Numbered from the stretch's first letter, positions 42,313-55,905 are shown. The stretch is DNA of 64,000 bases from Otis tarda (GCA_026413225.1 CM048553.1:43750001-43814000), one strand, 5' to 3'. Made by a program: numbers and translations. The notes: generated by a model not told the origin, from the sequence alone.

Positions 42313-44458
42313 ACCAGGGATTCATTTTATTTCCATTAGAGGGAAACTAGAAAGCATCTCACACTATTTGTACCTGATTTTCCATTATAAATTACGGTAC
42401 ATGAGATCATTTTAAAATCGCTGAGCCTTTCAGATGAGGCTGACTCTGTTGCTGTTCCTTAATAATTGAACAGTAAGAAATACAAGATCTCCATTTTCAT
42501 CCAAACAAAATAACTTCTGAGATTATGGGAGAGGGCAAAAAGGTATATGAAGTACAGTCTTCCTAAAAGCTCATAAGGGAGTCTCAGAGGGGGATTTAAA
42601 GAGTGGGGTTGGTTTCACATTTAGAGAGTGAGGTTTTTTCAGTCAACTTCTATGTCCAGATTGAAATCCTGGGAGCACACACTCATCTGGTGTATGTTGG
42701 TACAGGAGCATTCAGGTGGCACACCAGTATGAAGTAAATGCGATAAAGTCAGGGTGCTACTTGTTTAAAAACGCGACGCAACTCAGACCTCTCCTCTAGT
42801 TCACTGCTGCAACATATGAACTTTCAGCTTTAGTGCTTATCCGGGATGAGGGGCAACACAGTAAGACAAAGAGAAAACAAAGTTTGTAAGAGAGACTCCA
42901 GCGTAACTGCTGTCGTATTTACTTCCAGTTCAAGTCGTAGGCTAGGAGCCTGTGCCACAGCCCATTGAAGGCGTTGAAAGTGTTCTCGTCAGCTTCACTG
43001 GATCTTTCGTTGGATATTATTCACCTGATCCTTCCTAGTTACTTGTCACATATGGCAGAAGTGTGTGCTTATGTGGCAAGTTGTAGTCTAGGAATTCACA
43101 ATGAAAAACACTAAAATGGTTTCAAATACTTTCAGGAATTTTTTTTTTAAGTTTGGCATTTTTTTCATTTCACTTGGAGGAACCAGTTCCTGCCCAAACA
43201 TGTAGTTTGTTGAGCCTCTGAAGCAGTAAGCCAATGGCATAAAAATGGTAAAAGTAACTCCTTTTTTTCCCTTTTAAATTTTTTCTTTTTTCTTTTTTTT
43301 TTTTTTAAATCATAGTAGTCAGAATCCCAGACAGTAATTAGCATTTGCAAAAACATAAAAAATACATTTTTTAATTGTTCTGTGAAAACTGTTTACACTT
43401 GTCAGCGGTTGTCAACAGAAAGAAACTCTTAATAGGGGACCATTGTATTATGATATTTTTATTCTACTAGTTACTTACATAGTTTCCAGAAGAGCTATGT
43501 AGACTCTTCTTTCTTCTATATCTTGCTTAGTTACTCTAGCGTGAGGGAAATACAGGGAAGCTGTGGCACTTAAGTTGCACACAAAAATTCTTCAAACATG
43601 GAAAGGTGGGTTCATTTCTTAAGCATTCATGTTTTAACAGTACGGATTGAGCAAGTGTGAGGCTTTGCTCATTTAACAACAAAAAAAACCACTTAATATT
43701 TACTTGTTTCAATATTTATTTGTTATCTGTCTCACAGATAATATGCAAAGTGCTTCTGATTAATTGTAACCAATACTTGTCTTCAAAATATGATACTATC
43801 TCTATTTTTTGGTACATCGTTCTTTCAGTGAGGCAGGAATCCAAAGGAATCTATCGAAGTATTTTTTGGAGGAGGTGTTAACCCAGCTAAATTCTATGTT
43901 TTGTAATTAGAATTGGTACATGAAAACAATGTGCCACAAATTTCAGTTGGTTATGGGTCCTGTCCAAAAGTCGTGGAAAACACAGATCTAAGCATAGGTG
44001 CGTGAAATGGTTTCTGCACACTGATGCACATACTTGGTTTGGTTGCACGGTTGTTCGATGAAAGGACCTCCTCTTTTGCTGTAAAGGCTCTTGGAGAAAT
44101 TTAAAATCTGCAAAACAAATCACTCCTTGAAGACTCCACTTCCTTTTCATCCAGTTGTTAAAGTTTGTGAAGAGCTGTCATAGCACTGGGCGCAAAGTAT
44201 GACATTTTTCAGCGTTACACTGAGCATCTTCAATAGGACAGAACTTTGCTCTGTCATCAAGTTTGAGGAAGCTGCTTTCTCTGGCAAAACTCATGGGCAT
44301 GGCTCTGTTCTTGCTTGCAGTTACCTCAGATTTAAATTTGACTTCAGTAGAGTGGCTTTGAATTCACTGAGAATCTCCCTCTAACTTCTGTGAACTCTGA
44401 TTCAGGCCTTTTGTTTAAAATAAAGGCAGAATCCAACATTAAAATGTAGTCCACTATT

Positions 44459-44488
44459 TAATTAATTATTAGTTAATAAAGTTAATTA
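44459..44488. promoter_or_regulatory. Cluster of three TAATTA motifs
   Basis: TAATTA occurs at 44459-44464, 44463-44468, 44483-44488, within an AT-only stretch that also has TTAATAAAG. TAATTA is the core bound by many homeodomain proteins. In AT-rich intron such clusters also arise by chance, so this is a candidate only. Confidence 0.2.
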
Positions 44489-47400
44489 ATGAACTCCTTA
44501 GTTCTATTCTGGATTTGCTCCTCATCCATTCATGCTCTCCAATAGAGACCAGCACTAGAATTGGTTGAGAAAAGGAGGTTGTTAAAATAAAAATATACAA
44601 TCGTATTACAGCATTTAAGCACTGTTTTAATACTGTATTTCAACTTTGCTATTTTGATTGATTTTATTTAAGTTTCAATACCATATTGAAGCATCTGTTT
44701 CTGTATGTTATCTCCATAAACTAATGTATCGAGTTATAACATTTCTCCTTATCAGCAACATTGGAATGGAACATTTTAATAGGCCTGAATCAGACGCTCT
44801 CAATCTGCTCTTCCGTTGAAAATTTAAAATAGTTTCTTAAACGAAAATAAACTGTAAAATGTATGTTGCAGTTTCTTATAGAAAGGAGACTGTAGTTTCT
44901 GCTCCACTCGAAGAAGTCTTTATGGGAGCTTCTGCAACAATCTGATTATGTATAACTTTTCTATGTAGTAGCTGGGGTGTTTGCATCAATTGCAACAGGA
45001 TCTGGACCAAACTTGGCAGTTGGCATGCTGTTTCTCCAACGTATGCGTACAGTTAGCTGTTCTGCCTGCTCCGAGTAATTTCTGTTTGACAGAATAGAAA
45101 CACTAACTTCATACTTGACACACTATTTCTCTTCTGGGATTTGGTTTCCTTTTCTAATATGTTCTTGCTCTTTAGAAATAATTATTGTACAAAAAGATGA
45201 AAGGATTGCTTCCCATTTCTTAAGACAAAAAGGTGAACTAGAGATAATTACATAAGCTATAATACAGTTTATCAAAAGTAAATCACTTTTTCTTTTCTTG
45301 CTAGCCAAACAGATGTTTGCTTTTTAATTGTTGCTTTGGGGTACTTTTCTGTTATGTAAAGCTGTTTCCCCAATTTCTATAATTATATTGTGAAAGTGGT
45401 ATGCTGCAGAAACTAAAATGCAATATTAACTTCTTGTTTTACTTTCATAATTAGCTGTACAAGTCCACTGAATATTATGTAGTTAAATTTAACTGTGGAC
45501 CTACTGGACAAATATGCTGTATATTGCTTGACCTGTGTAAAAGCTCTGGCTCTTGTAAAAACACTGAGCAGCAAGGAATCATTTGAACATGTAATACTGC
45601 ACTTTCATTATCCTTCTATGTGTTATATTAGGTCTGTCCTCTGATATCACATGCAGTATCATGGGCTTCTGGTACAAAATCTATTACTCTGTCCTTCAAC
45701 AAGTCAAGCACTCCATGTGGGATACGATGATGTCTCTATTTGCTTCACTGCTTACCATTTCCTTACTCAGCTAACGCTTTGTCCTTGCATGTCCTTTTGT
45801 CCCTTTGTGTCACGTACCATCTTTTGTAAGTCTTAATCTTCATTTTCCAAGAGCAGAATAGCTATGGTTGTGTTTTCTAATCTTCCTTGAAGTTCGAGTT
45901 TTGTTTATTTATGACTTTGGGATGAATAAATACTGTGTGACAGAACTTTCCTAGAAGCCAGTGGACTCACTAGAGCAGAGAGTTGCTCTATTGATGAGGT
46001 CTTGAAACTTTCATGATTTCAAAGCTTACAGCAGCAAAATATATTTTGTAAATACACCCTACGAGTTCTGTGAAGACTGTAGTCCTGCTAGGTACATCCA
46101 TCTGAGCCCAGGTATAGAATGAGAACTTTAACTTGCTCTCTCCTGCCTTACTTCTAGAGCTTTTGTATCTCTCGTGTCTCCTTCTGAAATACCGTATGAG
46201 TAAACAGGTCCGCTTACAAAGTGGTTTTGATGTTACCATAGGATGAAGTTGTTCTTAAAGTCTAAAAATTATTGATCTGTGGCAGACTAAGGGGTTGGTT
46301 CTTGTGTGGATGTTTCAATCAGATATTCTATGTGATTTGTACATGAAAATGTTATCAAAATACTTAAAATTTGGAAGGGAGTTAAGAAGAAAAATAGTTA
46401 TCAAAGCTTGATCAGTTTGAATGCTTGTTGCAATTGTGAGCTCAGTTATTGCTGTGCTCCATTTTTTATTGTGGAGGAGGATTTGCCAAGGCTGAAAAAT
46501 AAATTAATCCAACTTTCTCATAAAAACATACTTTGAAAAATATCATTTCCTGTGCACTGACCATTCATTGATACACCAGTGACTTTCTCATCGTTTTTCT
46601 TCACATTAACAAAATGAAGGTGTTTAAAGACGCACATGAACATTCACAATGCACTTGTTGCTAGGCTGTCTACTGAAAATGTTGCTTTCATTTTTGCACA
46701 AGATGAGAAGAGATTAAACTCTTCCTGACATGCTGAAAAATATTCTGTCTTCAAAAATATTCATAGTGAAAGCAGTTAAGATACATAAATATGTTCTTGG
46801 GGTTTTTTTTTAATATATATGTAATTCTTGCCACTGCTGGACAGATGATGCTGCTATATGACTGAATTGAAAGTTGTGGAGGACAAGCTTTTCTCAGTAA
46901 CTGTTAAGAGAGAAAAAGTTTCAGAGCACCTGAAATAATGAAAAAGATTGACTGAATGCAAATGACAGCTTTCATCTTCCGTTATGAAGCACATGCTCAT
47001 GAATATATACATTTTTGCATATGTTGAAGCTCAAGTGTATCTGCCTTCCGATGAATGAAAGAATAAGGAAATTATGTATTCAGAACTAGTTAGAAGTTGA
47101 CTTTTTTTTCCTTGAATTATCCAAGTTAATTGAAGTTGCTTTCCTGAGATGGAACGTTTCTAAGAGGCTGCCAGATTCAAGAAGGGGACACTGTTATCCC
47201 CATCTCCTTCCATCTAAAGGTTTTGTCCTGTTTTAAATAGCTGTGTTGCTTTTGGTGATATTAACAGCCTTTTGGCAGTTTGGTGCTGTCTGTCTGCACA
47301 CTCTGTCCATCTAAAGTAGCGGAGCATGAGAAGCTGATCTCCTAAGGGAACTCCAACAATATCGACAGGCTTGACTGACATAAAGCCGGTCTCTCTCTTT

Positions 47401-48794
47401 CACCTCCACTGAACTCTTCGAGTAAATTCAGGGCCTGATTGAAGAGAGATAGGGCTTTAGCCATTGACTTCCATGGGAACAGAATTTGAACACTAGCAAC
47501 TACTGCCCTTTCCTAAAGCAGCCCTGAATATCTTGGCAAATGCTGTTTAGAAGCACTATCAATTTGATCCTGCTTCCTTCTCAGGACTGAAAGCCAAGTT
47601 CAGGGCTATTTATGTCTTATTAACTACAGCAGGCTTTGGATGGGAACTACAGCAAGCATTTAAATCTTCTCCTTGAAAAATGGGTAGTGGCTTAATGAAC
47701 CTTGTTCAGGTTAAAGCCGTTATTTATTCTTGATATTTCTATTTGTTACTGTCAGGTAGAAGTCAAATAAAGAGCAATGCCTTCTATCTTGAAGAGTTTA
47801 TCAGGATGGAATAGCCTGAAATTTGCCTCAAGTGAATCAGTTCTCACTTTTCTGACAGGAAAATACCAACAGCAGATTTTCCAGATATGCTTCAAAATAC
47901 CACACATGCTCAAAACATTGAGGATGTCAAGTACCATACAAAAAGATGTGCTTATCAGTTCAAAATATGAACATCTACAGATATCCAAATTATATTTTCT
48001 ATTAAGTTAGCAGTGCAAAAGGTGAGAGAAGAGACAGGGACACAGGCACTTATTTTCCGTCAGTTTGTATTCATACAGAGGAAAAGGAGAAAAGTAAAAA
48101 TTCAGTCCATAAATTAAAGTGCCTGGAATAGAAGAGAGCAAAAGCAGAAAAAGTTTAAAAGATTCTCCTTGTTTCTACTTCCCCATCTGAAGTATTTGGG
48201 GGTAAAATATCCCACTTCTACTTCCATCCTTTGGTATTATTCACGTAATACTGATATTGTTTGAATAGTTCCTAAATATTTTCTTTTTTAATTGATAACC
48301 ATAGTACCTAATTGTGTTTTTTTTTTTCTTGTCTGAAGTAAATTTATTTTTTTAAAGCACTTCTGACATTTCATGAAACCATTGAAAAGGAATTCTACTT
48401 AGAAATAGTTTTGCTGATAGAAGGGAATAGGATATGCTCTTTCCAATGTCTTCTGTTGTTGTGTATTTGATTAGTAAGAATGATACTAATGCCAAATATT
48501 CATGTGCATCTGATCTTGCAAAACCTAGAGAGCCTTTCTTATAAGGGATTTCAAGAAGGCTGAAGTAAACCAGAGATTTGAGTTCTTGTGTTTGCTTAGA
48601 GCAATATGTTTGAACACCTACGACTGTTACACTCTATCTTATGTCCTGAAAGAAGATTATTGATTTGATTTCTTTATATTTTGAGGTTGGTTACCATAGT
48701 TGTTTCCAGGTGTAAACCATTAAGACCTACACCACTTCAGAGCTAATAAGATAATTTTCTGTCTTGGTGGATATAATGCGCTATGTCCCTGTGG

Positions 48795-48817
48795 TTTTTT
48801 TTTTAAAAAAAAAAAAA
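48795..48817. repeat. T10-A13 junction
   Basis: Ten T residues are followed without a break by thirteen A residues, which makes a self-complementary AT hairpin. Such tracts are prone to slippage and to sequencing error. Confidence 0.9.
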
Positions 48818-49690
48818 CCCAGACAACCAGAAACCATCTTATCTGGACTCTGTCTTCCTGTCAGAACATTTTCTTTTGATCTTTTTACTTCCATTAATGT
48901 TAATTGACACAGATCGACTCTTTCCCCAGAATTCCCCTCAGTTTACTGTAGAGGAATATAACCTCCCATGCAGAAACTTGCCTGTGAAGAGTATGGTACC
49001 GTTGTCCTTTTCCACCTTCTTCCCTACTACCTGAAAAGTGTGTACAATGTTTTTCAGGTTTGTTTTTTTTTGGGAGGATGAGGAGGGGTTGACTTGCCTG
49101 GCAATTCTGTTCAATCTCAGTCAACTTTAGGAAGCCCCAAGTTAACAAATAAGAGGTTGTCAGATGGTAATGCTAGATATTGGGAAGTCCAGAAAAGCAA
49201 CAGCTTCCTATTTGTGGTTGGCTTATATACAGAGAGGATATGTAGTAAACCATATGACTTCCTCGCTTGCTTAACCACATCATAGTATCTCAGCTAATAC
49301 CACATGGGTGCATCAGCAGATTATGATCATGACCTGTAAATATCCAGCATGCAGATTGGTTTTGCATGCTTCTCCTAATGGTATTGTACGTTGCTTGATA
49401 GTTGTTCAGTGCTTAAAAGAAAAAGCTTTTGAAGCTTCAGATGTGATGTTTAATAGGTCTTCCTCTAATACTGGCTTACCACCTGCTCCTCCCTCACAGT
49501 CACTTCAAAGTGAATTGTAAGTAACTGCTCGGAAATCATGCGGCATTGCTCTGTGGAGGAAAACATGTGAAAATGCACAGTGATCAGCCCTGTAAAATCT
49601 CTGCAGAAAGAATCTCCACAGCCACCTGGATGCTTTTGAAATTTTAAATGGTTGGCTGAGCATTGCTTCTACCAAAATTTGATACAATAA

Positions 49691-49786
49691 TCAAAGTCAG
49701 AGGTGGGGGAGGACCTCTGGGGTCACACAGTTGAGCTTTCTGCCAATAATGGATTGTTCCCCGCAGTTCAGTTTCTAGTGACCTTG
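49691..49786 (-). mobile_element. Old, diverged CR1 remnant
   Basis: The segment contains GGGGGAGGACCTCTGGGGTCA, then TTTCTGCCAATAATGGATTG, then TTCCCCGCAGTTCAG and TTTCTAGTGACCTTG. The order matches the 3' region of older CR1 families seen across birds, crocodilians and turtles: GACCTCTGG, a CTGCC block, GGATTGTTCCC, and CTAGTG. It is far more diverged than the two young tails in this window. The boundaries are approximate. Confidence 0.6.
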
Positions 49787-51262
49787 GAAATTACTAGCCT
49801 GGTAAAATAGTAAAGAAAAAACAAAGCTGTTAAAGTTTCAGAAGTAGCCAAAGCGTCACTGTCCCAATGAGAAATTGTAGTTTTGATTTGAGATACTCTA
49901 TATGCATTGCTCCCTGGTTGCAGTTTTGAAGTGGTCACAGTTTTAATCTACACTTTCTGATCCATTTTGCTGTAGCTAAGAGGTTGGGAGAGGTGAGTTT
50001 GTTTAAATATTATATGAACTTATCTCATCCTTTAACCAAATCTTTATTTTTATTACAAATAAGTAAGTCAGCAACTTGACTAACCCCCTTACTGCAACAT
50101 TTCCTTCATGTCCCTGCACTTTTATTCTTTCAATACTTCTAGCTTCCCAGAGACAGGAAACAAGGAGAAAAAAACCCGAAGTTTCTTGCCTTTTTCCATC
50201 AAAACCTCTGGTTAATTAACTAAAACCTCTACTTGTCATGCTTGAGAACCCAAAAATTCCTAAAGAATTTAGATGTGACACCTCATTTTTAGATTTCTTT
50301 CAACCAATCCAATATTGGTTTGTGTATCTGGTGATACATGTCTAGCAATAAAGGTGTTAGTTTGGCAATAAAGGTCTTGATACACCTAATGAATTGGGTA
50401 GAATTTGGCCCCTCTTTTAAGAAGGAGACAGCAAAGGCAAGCGTCCACCGGCAAGCTAATTACAGTTTTGGCTGTAAAATATTTTAGGAGGCTGTTAAAA
50501 GCTGGGTAGATGGGAAAAGATCCCGAGACACAAAGTTCTCTTCCTGTTGTACCCATTTGATGGGTGGTAATTTCTTCACTAGGGGGCCCTATTGTGAGGT
50601 GCCTTTTGGGGGGTGCAGCTCTGTGAATATCCTTTCTTTCCAGGGCGCTGGCCCCCCCTGACTATTGTAGTCACACACACCAGGTCTCAGTTGGAGAGGA
50701 AAGAGGGTTTCTTAGCTGCCAACTTGCTTAAAAGAGGAGTTAAGAGGAAAAGAAAGCTAATTGGACTGTGCTTGGCAAAAAGTCTCTATTTTATTCTGTT
50801 TATTCGGATTTTTAAAGGATTGGGTGCCACGAAACACAAAAATAATGAGAACACTTACTCGTTTAACAGATTCTTGCAAAGTTTTTACAATAAAAACAGA
50901 AAGCTGCTTTAGTAAAACAGTGTTTATCCTTGCACTAACGCTGGTCATGAATACGTGTCTAACTTAGCTGGAACTAATGCCTGACTCTGCTGTTCCACTA
51001 CAGCAACTTAACATTCTGCGTAGGCTGATTATTTTTTCAACAATATTTGCTAAATTCTTTTAAGGGCTGCCAGTATATATTTTTTGAAGCTTAGTTAGTA
51101 AGAACAGCTGCCAGTGGAGTCAAGGCTAAAAGAGGCAAAAAATATCTGCAGAAGGCAAGATTTTACTTCAAAAGATCAGTATTACAAAGCACTACTGTTG
51201 CTGGTATAATCACTTTCTTTAGGGGGGGATGCTAATATAGACTGGATTTCTTGTCTTCACAG

Positions 51263-51369
51263 CCCCCACTGAGCCTTTGCTGTGCAAATTTGCTGATGGA
51301 GGGCAAAAGAAGCGCCAGAATCAAAGCAAATACACACAGAATGGAAGGCCGTGGCCCAGAGAAGGAGAG
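51263..51369 (+). CDS. RBMS3: RBMS3 internal exon A: end of RRM2 and basic linker
   Basis: This internal exon belongs to an RBMS-family single-stranded nucleic-acid-binding protein. The family carries two RRM domains and binds A/U-rich RNA or single-stranded DNA. Translation after the first two bases, which complete a split codon, gives PTEPLLCKFADGGQKKRQ and then NQSKYTQNGRPWPREGE. The LLCKFADGGQKK stretch is the last beta strand of RRM2 in RBMS and ELAV-like proteins, and the rest is the basic linker. The acceptor is TTCTTGTCTTCACAG with a CTAAT branch-point candidate at 51232-51236. The donor, GAG|GTAAGT, is near consensus. The exon has 107 nt: two bases plus 35 whole codons, so it ends in phase 0. 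From memory of the family, the linker wording fits RBMS3 better than RBMS1 or RBMS2. The exons for RRM1 and most of RRM2 lie outside the window or were not recognised. Confidence 0.9.
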
Positions 51370-53297
51370 GTAAGTGCCACACGGCAATTATTTTCCTGGG
51401 GTTTGGCAGAAGTCAGCTGCAGACCTGGAGGTCTACCTCTCAGAGCTATGAAGAAGTCAGATTGCACAGAAAGTAGAATAGTTTTACACAGAAAAAGATA
51501 TATAAGCAGGGGGGAGAGGGAGGCTTACAATAATGTGTGAAGTGTAAAGTTACAGGGAAAGAGAAGTTCAGAGCTTGGTGTAGAGCTGTGTGGAGCCTTG
51601 TCCCACCGTGAGCGCTTGCTCTGCACCTGGACGTGAGCCTGGTATTCTCTTACTGGTGTGCTATCAGCACCCATGGCATGCCTTTTATAAACCCCAAATC
51701 CATTTATACTTGAGTACCTCAACAATGTTGTTTACTCCATATAGTTCCTGGTGATAAAATATCGGGCAATTGGTGGGTTTGTTAGGAAAGGGAAAGATGC
51801 ACTTGCACATCCAAATGTATGGTCTATGTAAGAATTTTCCAAAAGCTTTTCTGAGCTGGACTTTTCATCCTGTCCATGACAAAACAGTTTACAGTAGCCT
51901 CAGGTCCATCAAGTGTTCAAAGTTAAAAAAAAACCAAGTTCTAACAGTTGCTTTCTGCTCTGCTGCAAATAGTCTTTTACTGGAGTTTCCTGTGTACTTG
52001 TGCATGAAGTGACTCCAAATGTGAGTGAAATAAGAGAGGAATTTATTTGACTCTTCAAGAGCTTGTTTACTCTTCTTGAATGCTATTATAGGATAAAGAC
52101 ACTTGAATAAATGAGGTAGATCTGGTCATAGTACCTTCTTATGCCTGATTATAGCTATAATGCTATAAGGCTGAAGGACTTACAAGTATTTCTATCCTAA
52201 GCACCTATTCTTTGTGTTTACGATTTAGAATTCAAGGGAAAAAAAAGGCATGTTGCTCAATTGTGACCCGCTGTAATACAACTTGTGGTTGTTTTGTTTT
52301 TGATTTTGTGGGGTTTTTTTGGTGGGTTTTACTATATTTACTTCCATTTTACAAAGCAAATAAACAAGAAAGCTATTTAGTATTTCTAAGTTATGTGTAT
52401 CTAGAGGGTTTCTGCTTTTTTTGTAACTACTTGATTTTGCTAGCTGATACTTCTCGGACCATTAGCTTATGACATATATACTCCAGCATGATTGGTGAGC
52501 TCCTAAAATGAACAGAAAGGCCTCTTGAAAGCATAGAAATTTCTCCCCTCAGCAAGGTGGTTATTGTAGACTATTCCAACAGCAATGCTCCAAAATAGTT
52601 TTAGCTTTGTGGGCTGAAAGTGCCAGTGTGGCAGCCACATTTGCTACAAGAGATTGCAGAAGTTTCCAAAGGTTCATTGCAGTCTCTTATGTTGTATGTC
52701 TCAAAAAATGGAGATGTCTTCTTAGGAGCATTGTGGTTTGTCATGTTAAGGATCTTGTGAGGAACAAGTGCCTAAGAAGTACTTCAAGCCGTAGACTCAG
52801 GTCATCATATAGAGAGCTTGAAAAACAAAAATCTGTATATAGGAGACAATAATAAACCCTCAATAAGGTCAATAATACACATTTTAAAGAGCTCTAAATC
52901 CCTGTTTAAATAGTAAATGCCATCATAGCTATTACATCCACTGTTCTGTGCTTCCTTCAGTTCAAATCAATAAACAAGAGAATATAAAGTGAAAGCCAAC
53001 AGGCCACCAATATGCCTACATCCTCAGGGCATCAACTTATTACATCGCAGGTAGTTCATTTGCTGCCAGGAGAGTGGCTCATATTAATCACAGTGATATC
53101 CCTGTGACCTAGAGACAGGGTGTGGTTGATGGGTTTGTCCTATCAACACTTAAAAGCTAGTTTGCACTGCTGGGAGACATCGTTCCTTATTGTTGTTTGC
53201 AGTCAACTACAGAGCTCTTGTCGTGGTATAATGTGCAAATGTGAAAAGATTGTAAATATATAAACTCAGAAATATTTCAGGCTAGGAATGTGCTCTG

Positions 53298-53320
53298 TTT
53301 TCTTAGATTTTCTTAGATTT
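53298..53320. repeat. Short tandem repeat of a 10-mer
   Basis: TCTTAGATTT occurs twice in tandem after a TTT lead-in. Slippage is the simple explanation. Confidence 0.85.
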
Positions 53321-55879
53321 TCTCTCTTTACTAACATCCAGTTAATACCCTCCTGCACATTCGATATTTACTATTTAAAACATCAAAGACAAGAGTGCAT
53401 ATTTTCTTTTAGGGTCACTCATTTATTGAATTTCTTCCCCACCATTGTTAATTTTCTAATTTCCAATGTAAAATCCTTCTGTGTAGTTACTCTTATATTT
53501 TGTATGGAATAGGGTTTTTCTGACTCTTTGTCCTTTAATGATATTAGTCTAAGCATGATGTACCATTCAGTTGTTCTCTGTGTAGCAGCACTTGGGTAAC
53601 CTTCCTACAATTACTCCTGTCAACTTTAATTTCTTTTAAAAAGAACAGGCAGTGACTAGTGAGAAATAATTGATATATGACCAGTGCCATCGTTCTGATT
53701 ACAAATGAGATCTGGAAATATTCCCTGCACCTCTGCTTTTTCTTGGTTTCTTCCCCAAAGAAAAGCATTAAAATAGTGTCCAAAAAGATTACTCCTTCAG
53801 CATTTCCACCCTGGACAAACCCTGTGGTATCTAGACCAAGATGTGTTTGGCTGTTGTTCAGATAAGCCTTTGCATTCTTGAATGCTTACGTGAAGGGCAT
53901 TTCTAAAACTTCTGAGGTTTAACCAGCATTAACACTGAGCGTGTGTGAGGATTATTGCTCGGAAAGAGAGACTCCAGAGAAATGGCACTAACAGTTCTGT
54001 TGCTGGCCTCAAATTTGAGTATGCGAAACAGAGCCATGCCCAATACTCTGCTGTAGGGGGGAACTGGCAGGAGATTTAGCAGGGGGGAGTGGGTTTTACC
54101 TCTCTGGCCATACTGTTCTCAGAGATTTTGCTCTCTTTTATGGAGAGCTTCTGCAGAATTTTATGAGAGAGGATTACTTTTTTTGGTAAAGTTTTCGGGC
54201 CACGCTGCAGAATGTATTGAAAATCTTATTCCTGTAATACATTTTTATAGATTGCTTTATAACCATATAGAAATACTTTAGTTGGCTTTTAAATTGGCTT
54301 GCCTTTTAAAGTCAAGTCTTTAGAAACACGCTGAATTTCTCTAGGGCTTTTTGGTGTTTGGGTTTTTTTTTTGGTACTTGGTTACTTGTCCAGTTGTAAC
54401 CAGGGGAGAATGCCTGACCTTGAATAACACTTTCTGGTCCTTACCCTTCCACTCTTGTTTGAAGCCTCAGGAAATACTCAGCAGATTTACTGAGGCATTT
54501 GACTGAGGATTTGTGATGGCTGACCAGTTCTGGACTAAGGAGCCAAGAGTTCAGATTATTGATGGTTTTGTAAAAGGCTGTCAAATTATGCATCTAACAT
54601 ACAGATGCAATAAATGTACAGTGAAACCTGCAAATGTTGGAAATATTTGCAGTGAAATTCTGAACTAATAACTGAGTTATTAGTTTAATATTTTTTATTT
54701 CAGGATAGTTTTTTTCTGAATCACACGGGTTTAATTCAGCACTCTGTTTTGAAGCTTTCCCTGAAAAGATCATTTTGAGATGGTGATAGAGGGTAATCAT
54801 ATTCAAAATCTGTCTGTAAAATATTTGATTTAATTTACCTCTAAATTGCAATTGACAAGTCTGGAGGTGGGTGGCATTTCTCAAAAAAAAAGTTCATTAT
54901 CTGAAAATGCATCTGGGGAATCAAGAGTAGTTACAAATTGAGATCAGATTAGTTTAAAAACTGCAACTTAGATTTTATGACATAATCTTTTATTGCAGAT
55001 TTACTGAAACTTTGTTTTGATTATTCAGAAATAAAATCTTCAGATATATATTTAAGAGAGAATTTATTTGGAAGAAATGGTAGAAATGGAGAAATCTCAC
55101 ATAAACTGGAAACAAATGAAATGCTTCACATCAGCCCAAAGTTTATTATTGTCTAAATTCTTTTAGAAATAACAGTTCTAGAAATGGTAGCCTTTCTATA
55201 TCTGGTCAGCCCAAAGTGATTAAGTTTTTTTTACAGTCACAATATTTTGAAACCTTTGATACTTCATTTGCAAGTTTCTGTACAATTTAGACCTTTTAAA
55301 TATTTGCATTGTCTTTCTTGCTAGAGAATATCACCGTTACAGTATTGGTGGATATATCACAACAGCAATTTGCACCACTGAATGCAACCCCCTTGTCATT
55401 GAATTTGGCCTGAAGTTTATAATGATATTTAATAATTGCCACTAATAATTCTTCTATTGATTGCTTTCTTGCTTCTGTGACCTGTGTTAAATTTTTGTTT
55501 CTCAGTAGCCAATAGGTTAACTTCCATTTCCTCCGCTTCCCTCTTTTCCTCCTGTCCCATTTTCTCCTTTGTTTTCTTTCAAGATCAGTTGGTGAAGTGT
55601 CTAAAGAATGAAACATGATTTTGATTCTTTCTTAAAAAAGTAAGATTACCTAGTAGTTTGGAAATGTTACTTTTGTGAACAGTTTCTCTTTTTATCTGCT
55701 AATCATTGCAATTTTGTCTAATGCAAACAGTAATTTAGAAAGAAAAACATACAATAGGTAATTTGAGAGACTTCCCAATTTTTTTTTGTGAAGTCAGTAC
55801 CAGTGAAGGGCTGAGGCAATTGATCCTGGTGCCAGTCGTCTCTTCTTTACCAGAAGCAGGCATTTAGAATTGATTAGTA

Positions 55880-55905
55880 GATCTGTGCCAGGCCTGGCAC
55901 AGATC
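55880..55905. repeat. Perfect 26-bp palindrome
   Basis: The left half GATCTGTGCCAGG is followed directly by its exact reverse complement CCTGGCACAGATC, with no spacer. The symmetry stops at the next base on each side. It holds TGCCA and TGGCA half-sites of the NFI type, but pointing outward, so it is not a standard NFI dimer site. Confidence 0.97.

Larger units (their letters stand above)
1..51262 (+). other. RBMS3: RBMS3 intron upstream of exon A (partial)
   Basis: This is the 3' part of a very long intron, at least 51 kb. Exon A starts mid-codon and encodes the end of an RRM, so coding exons must lie upstream. I looked for the rest of RRM2 and for RRM1 here and found no matching coding stretch between splice sites. 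The sequence is AT-rich and mostly unique, with the low-complexity tracts and repeat remnants listed separately. Human RBMS3 is known to have very large introns, which fits. A missed short exon, an antisense noncoding gene or conserved enhancers cannot be excluded by eye. Confidence 0.75.
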
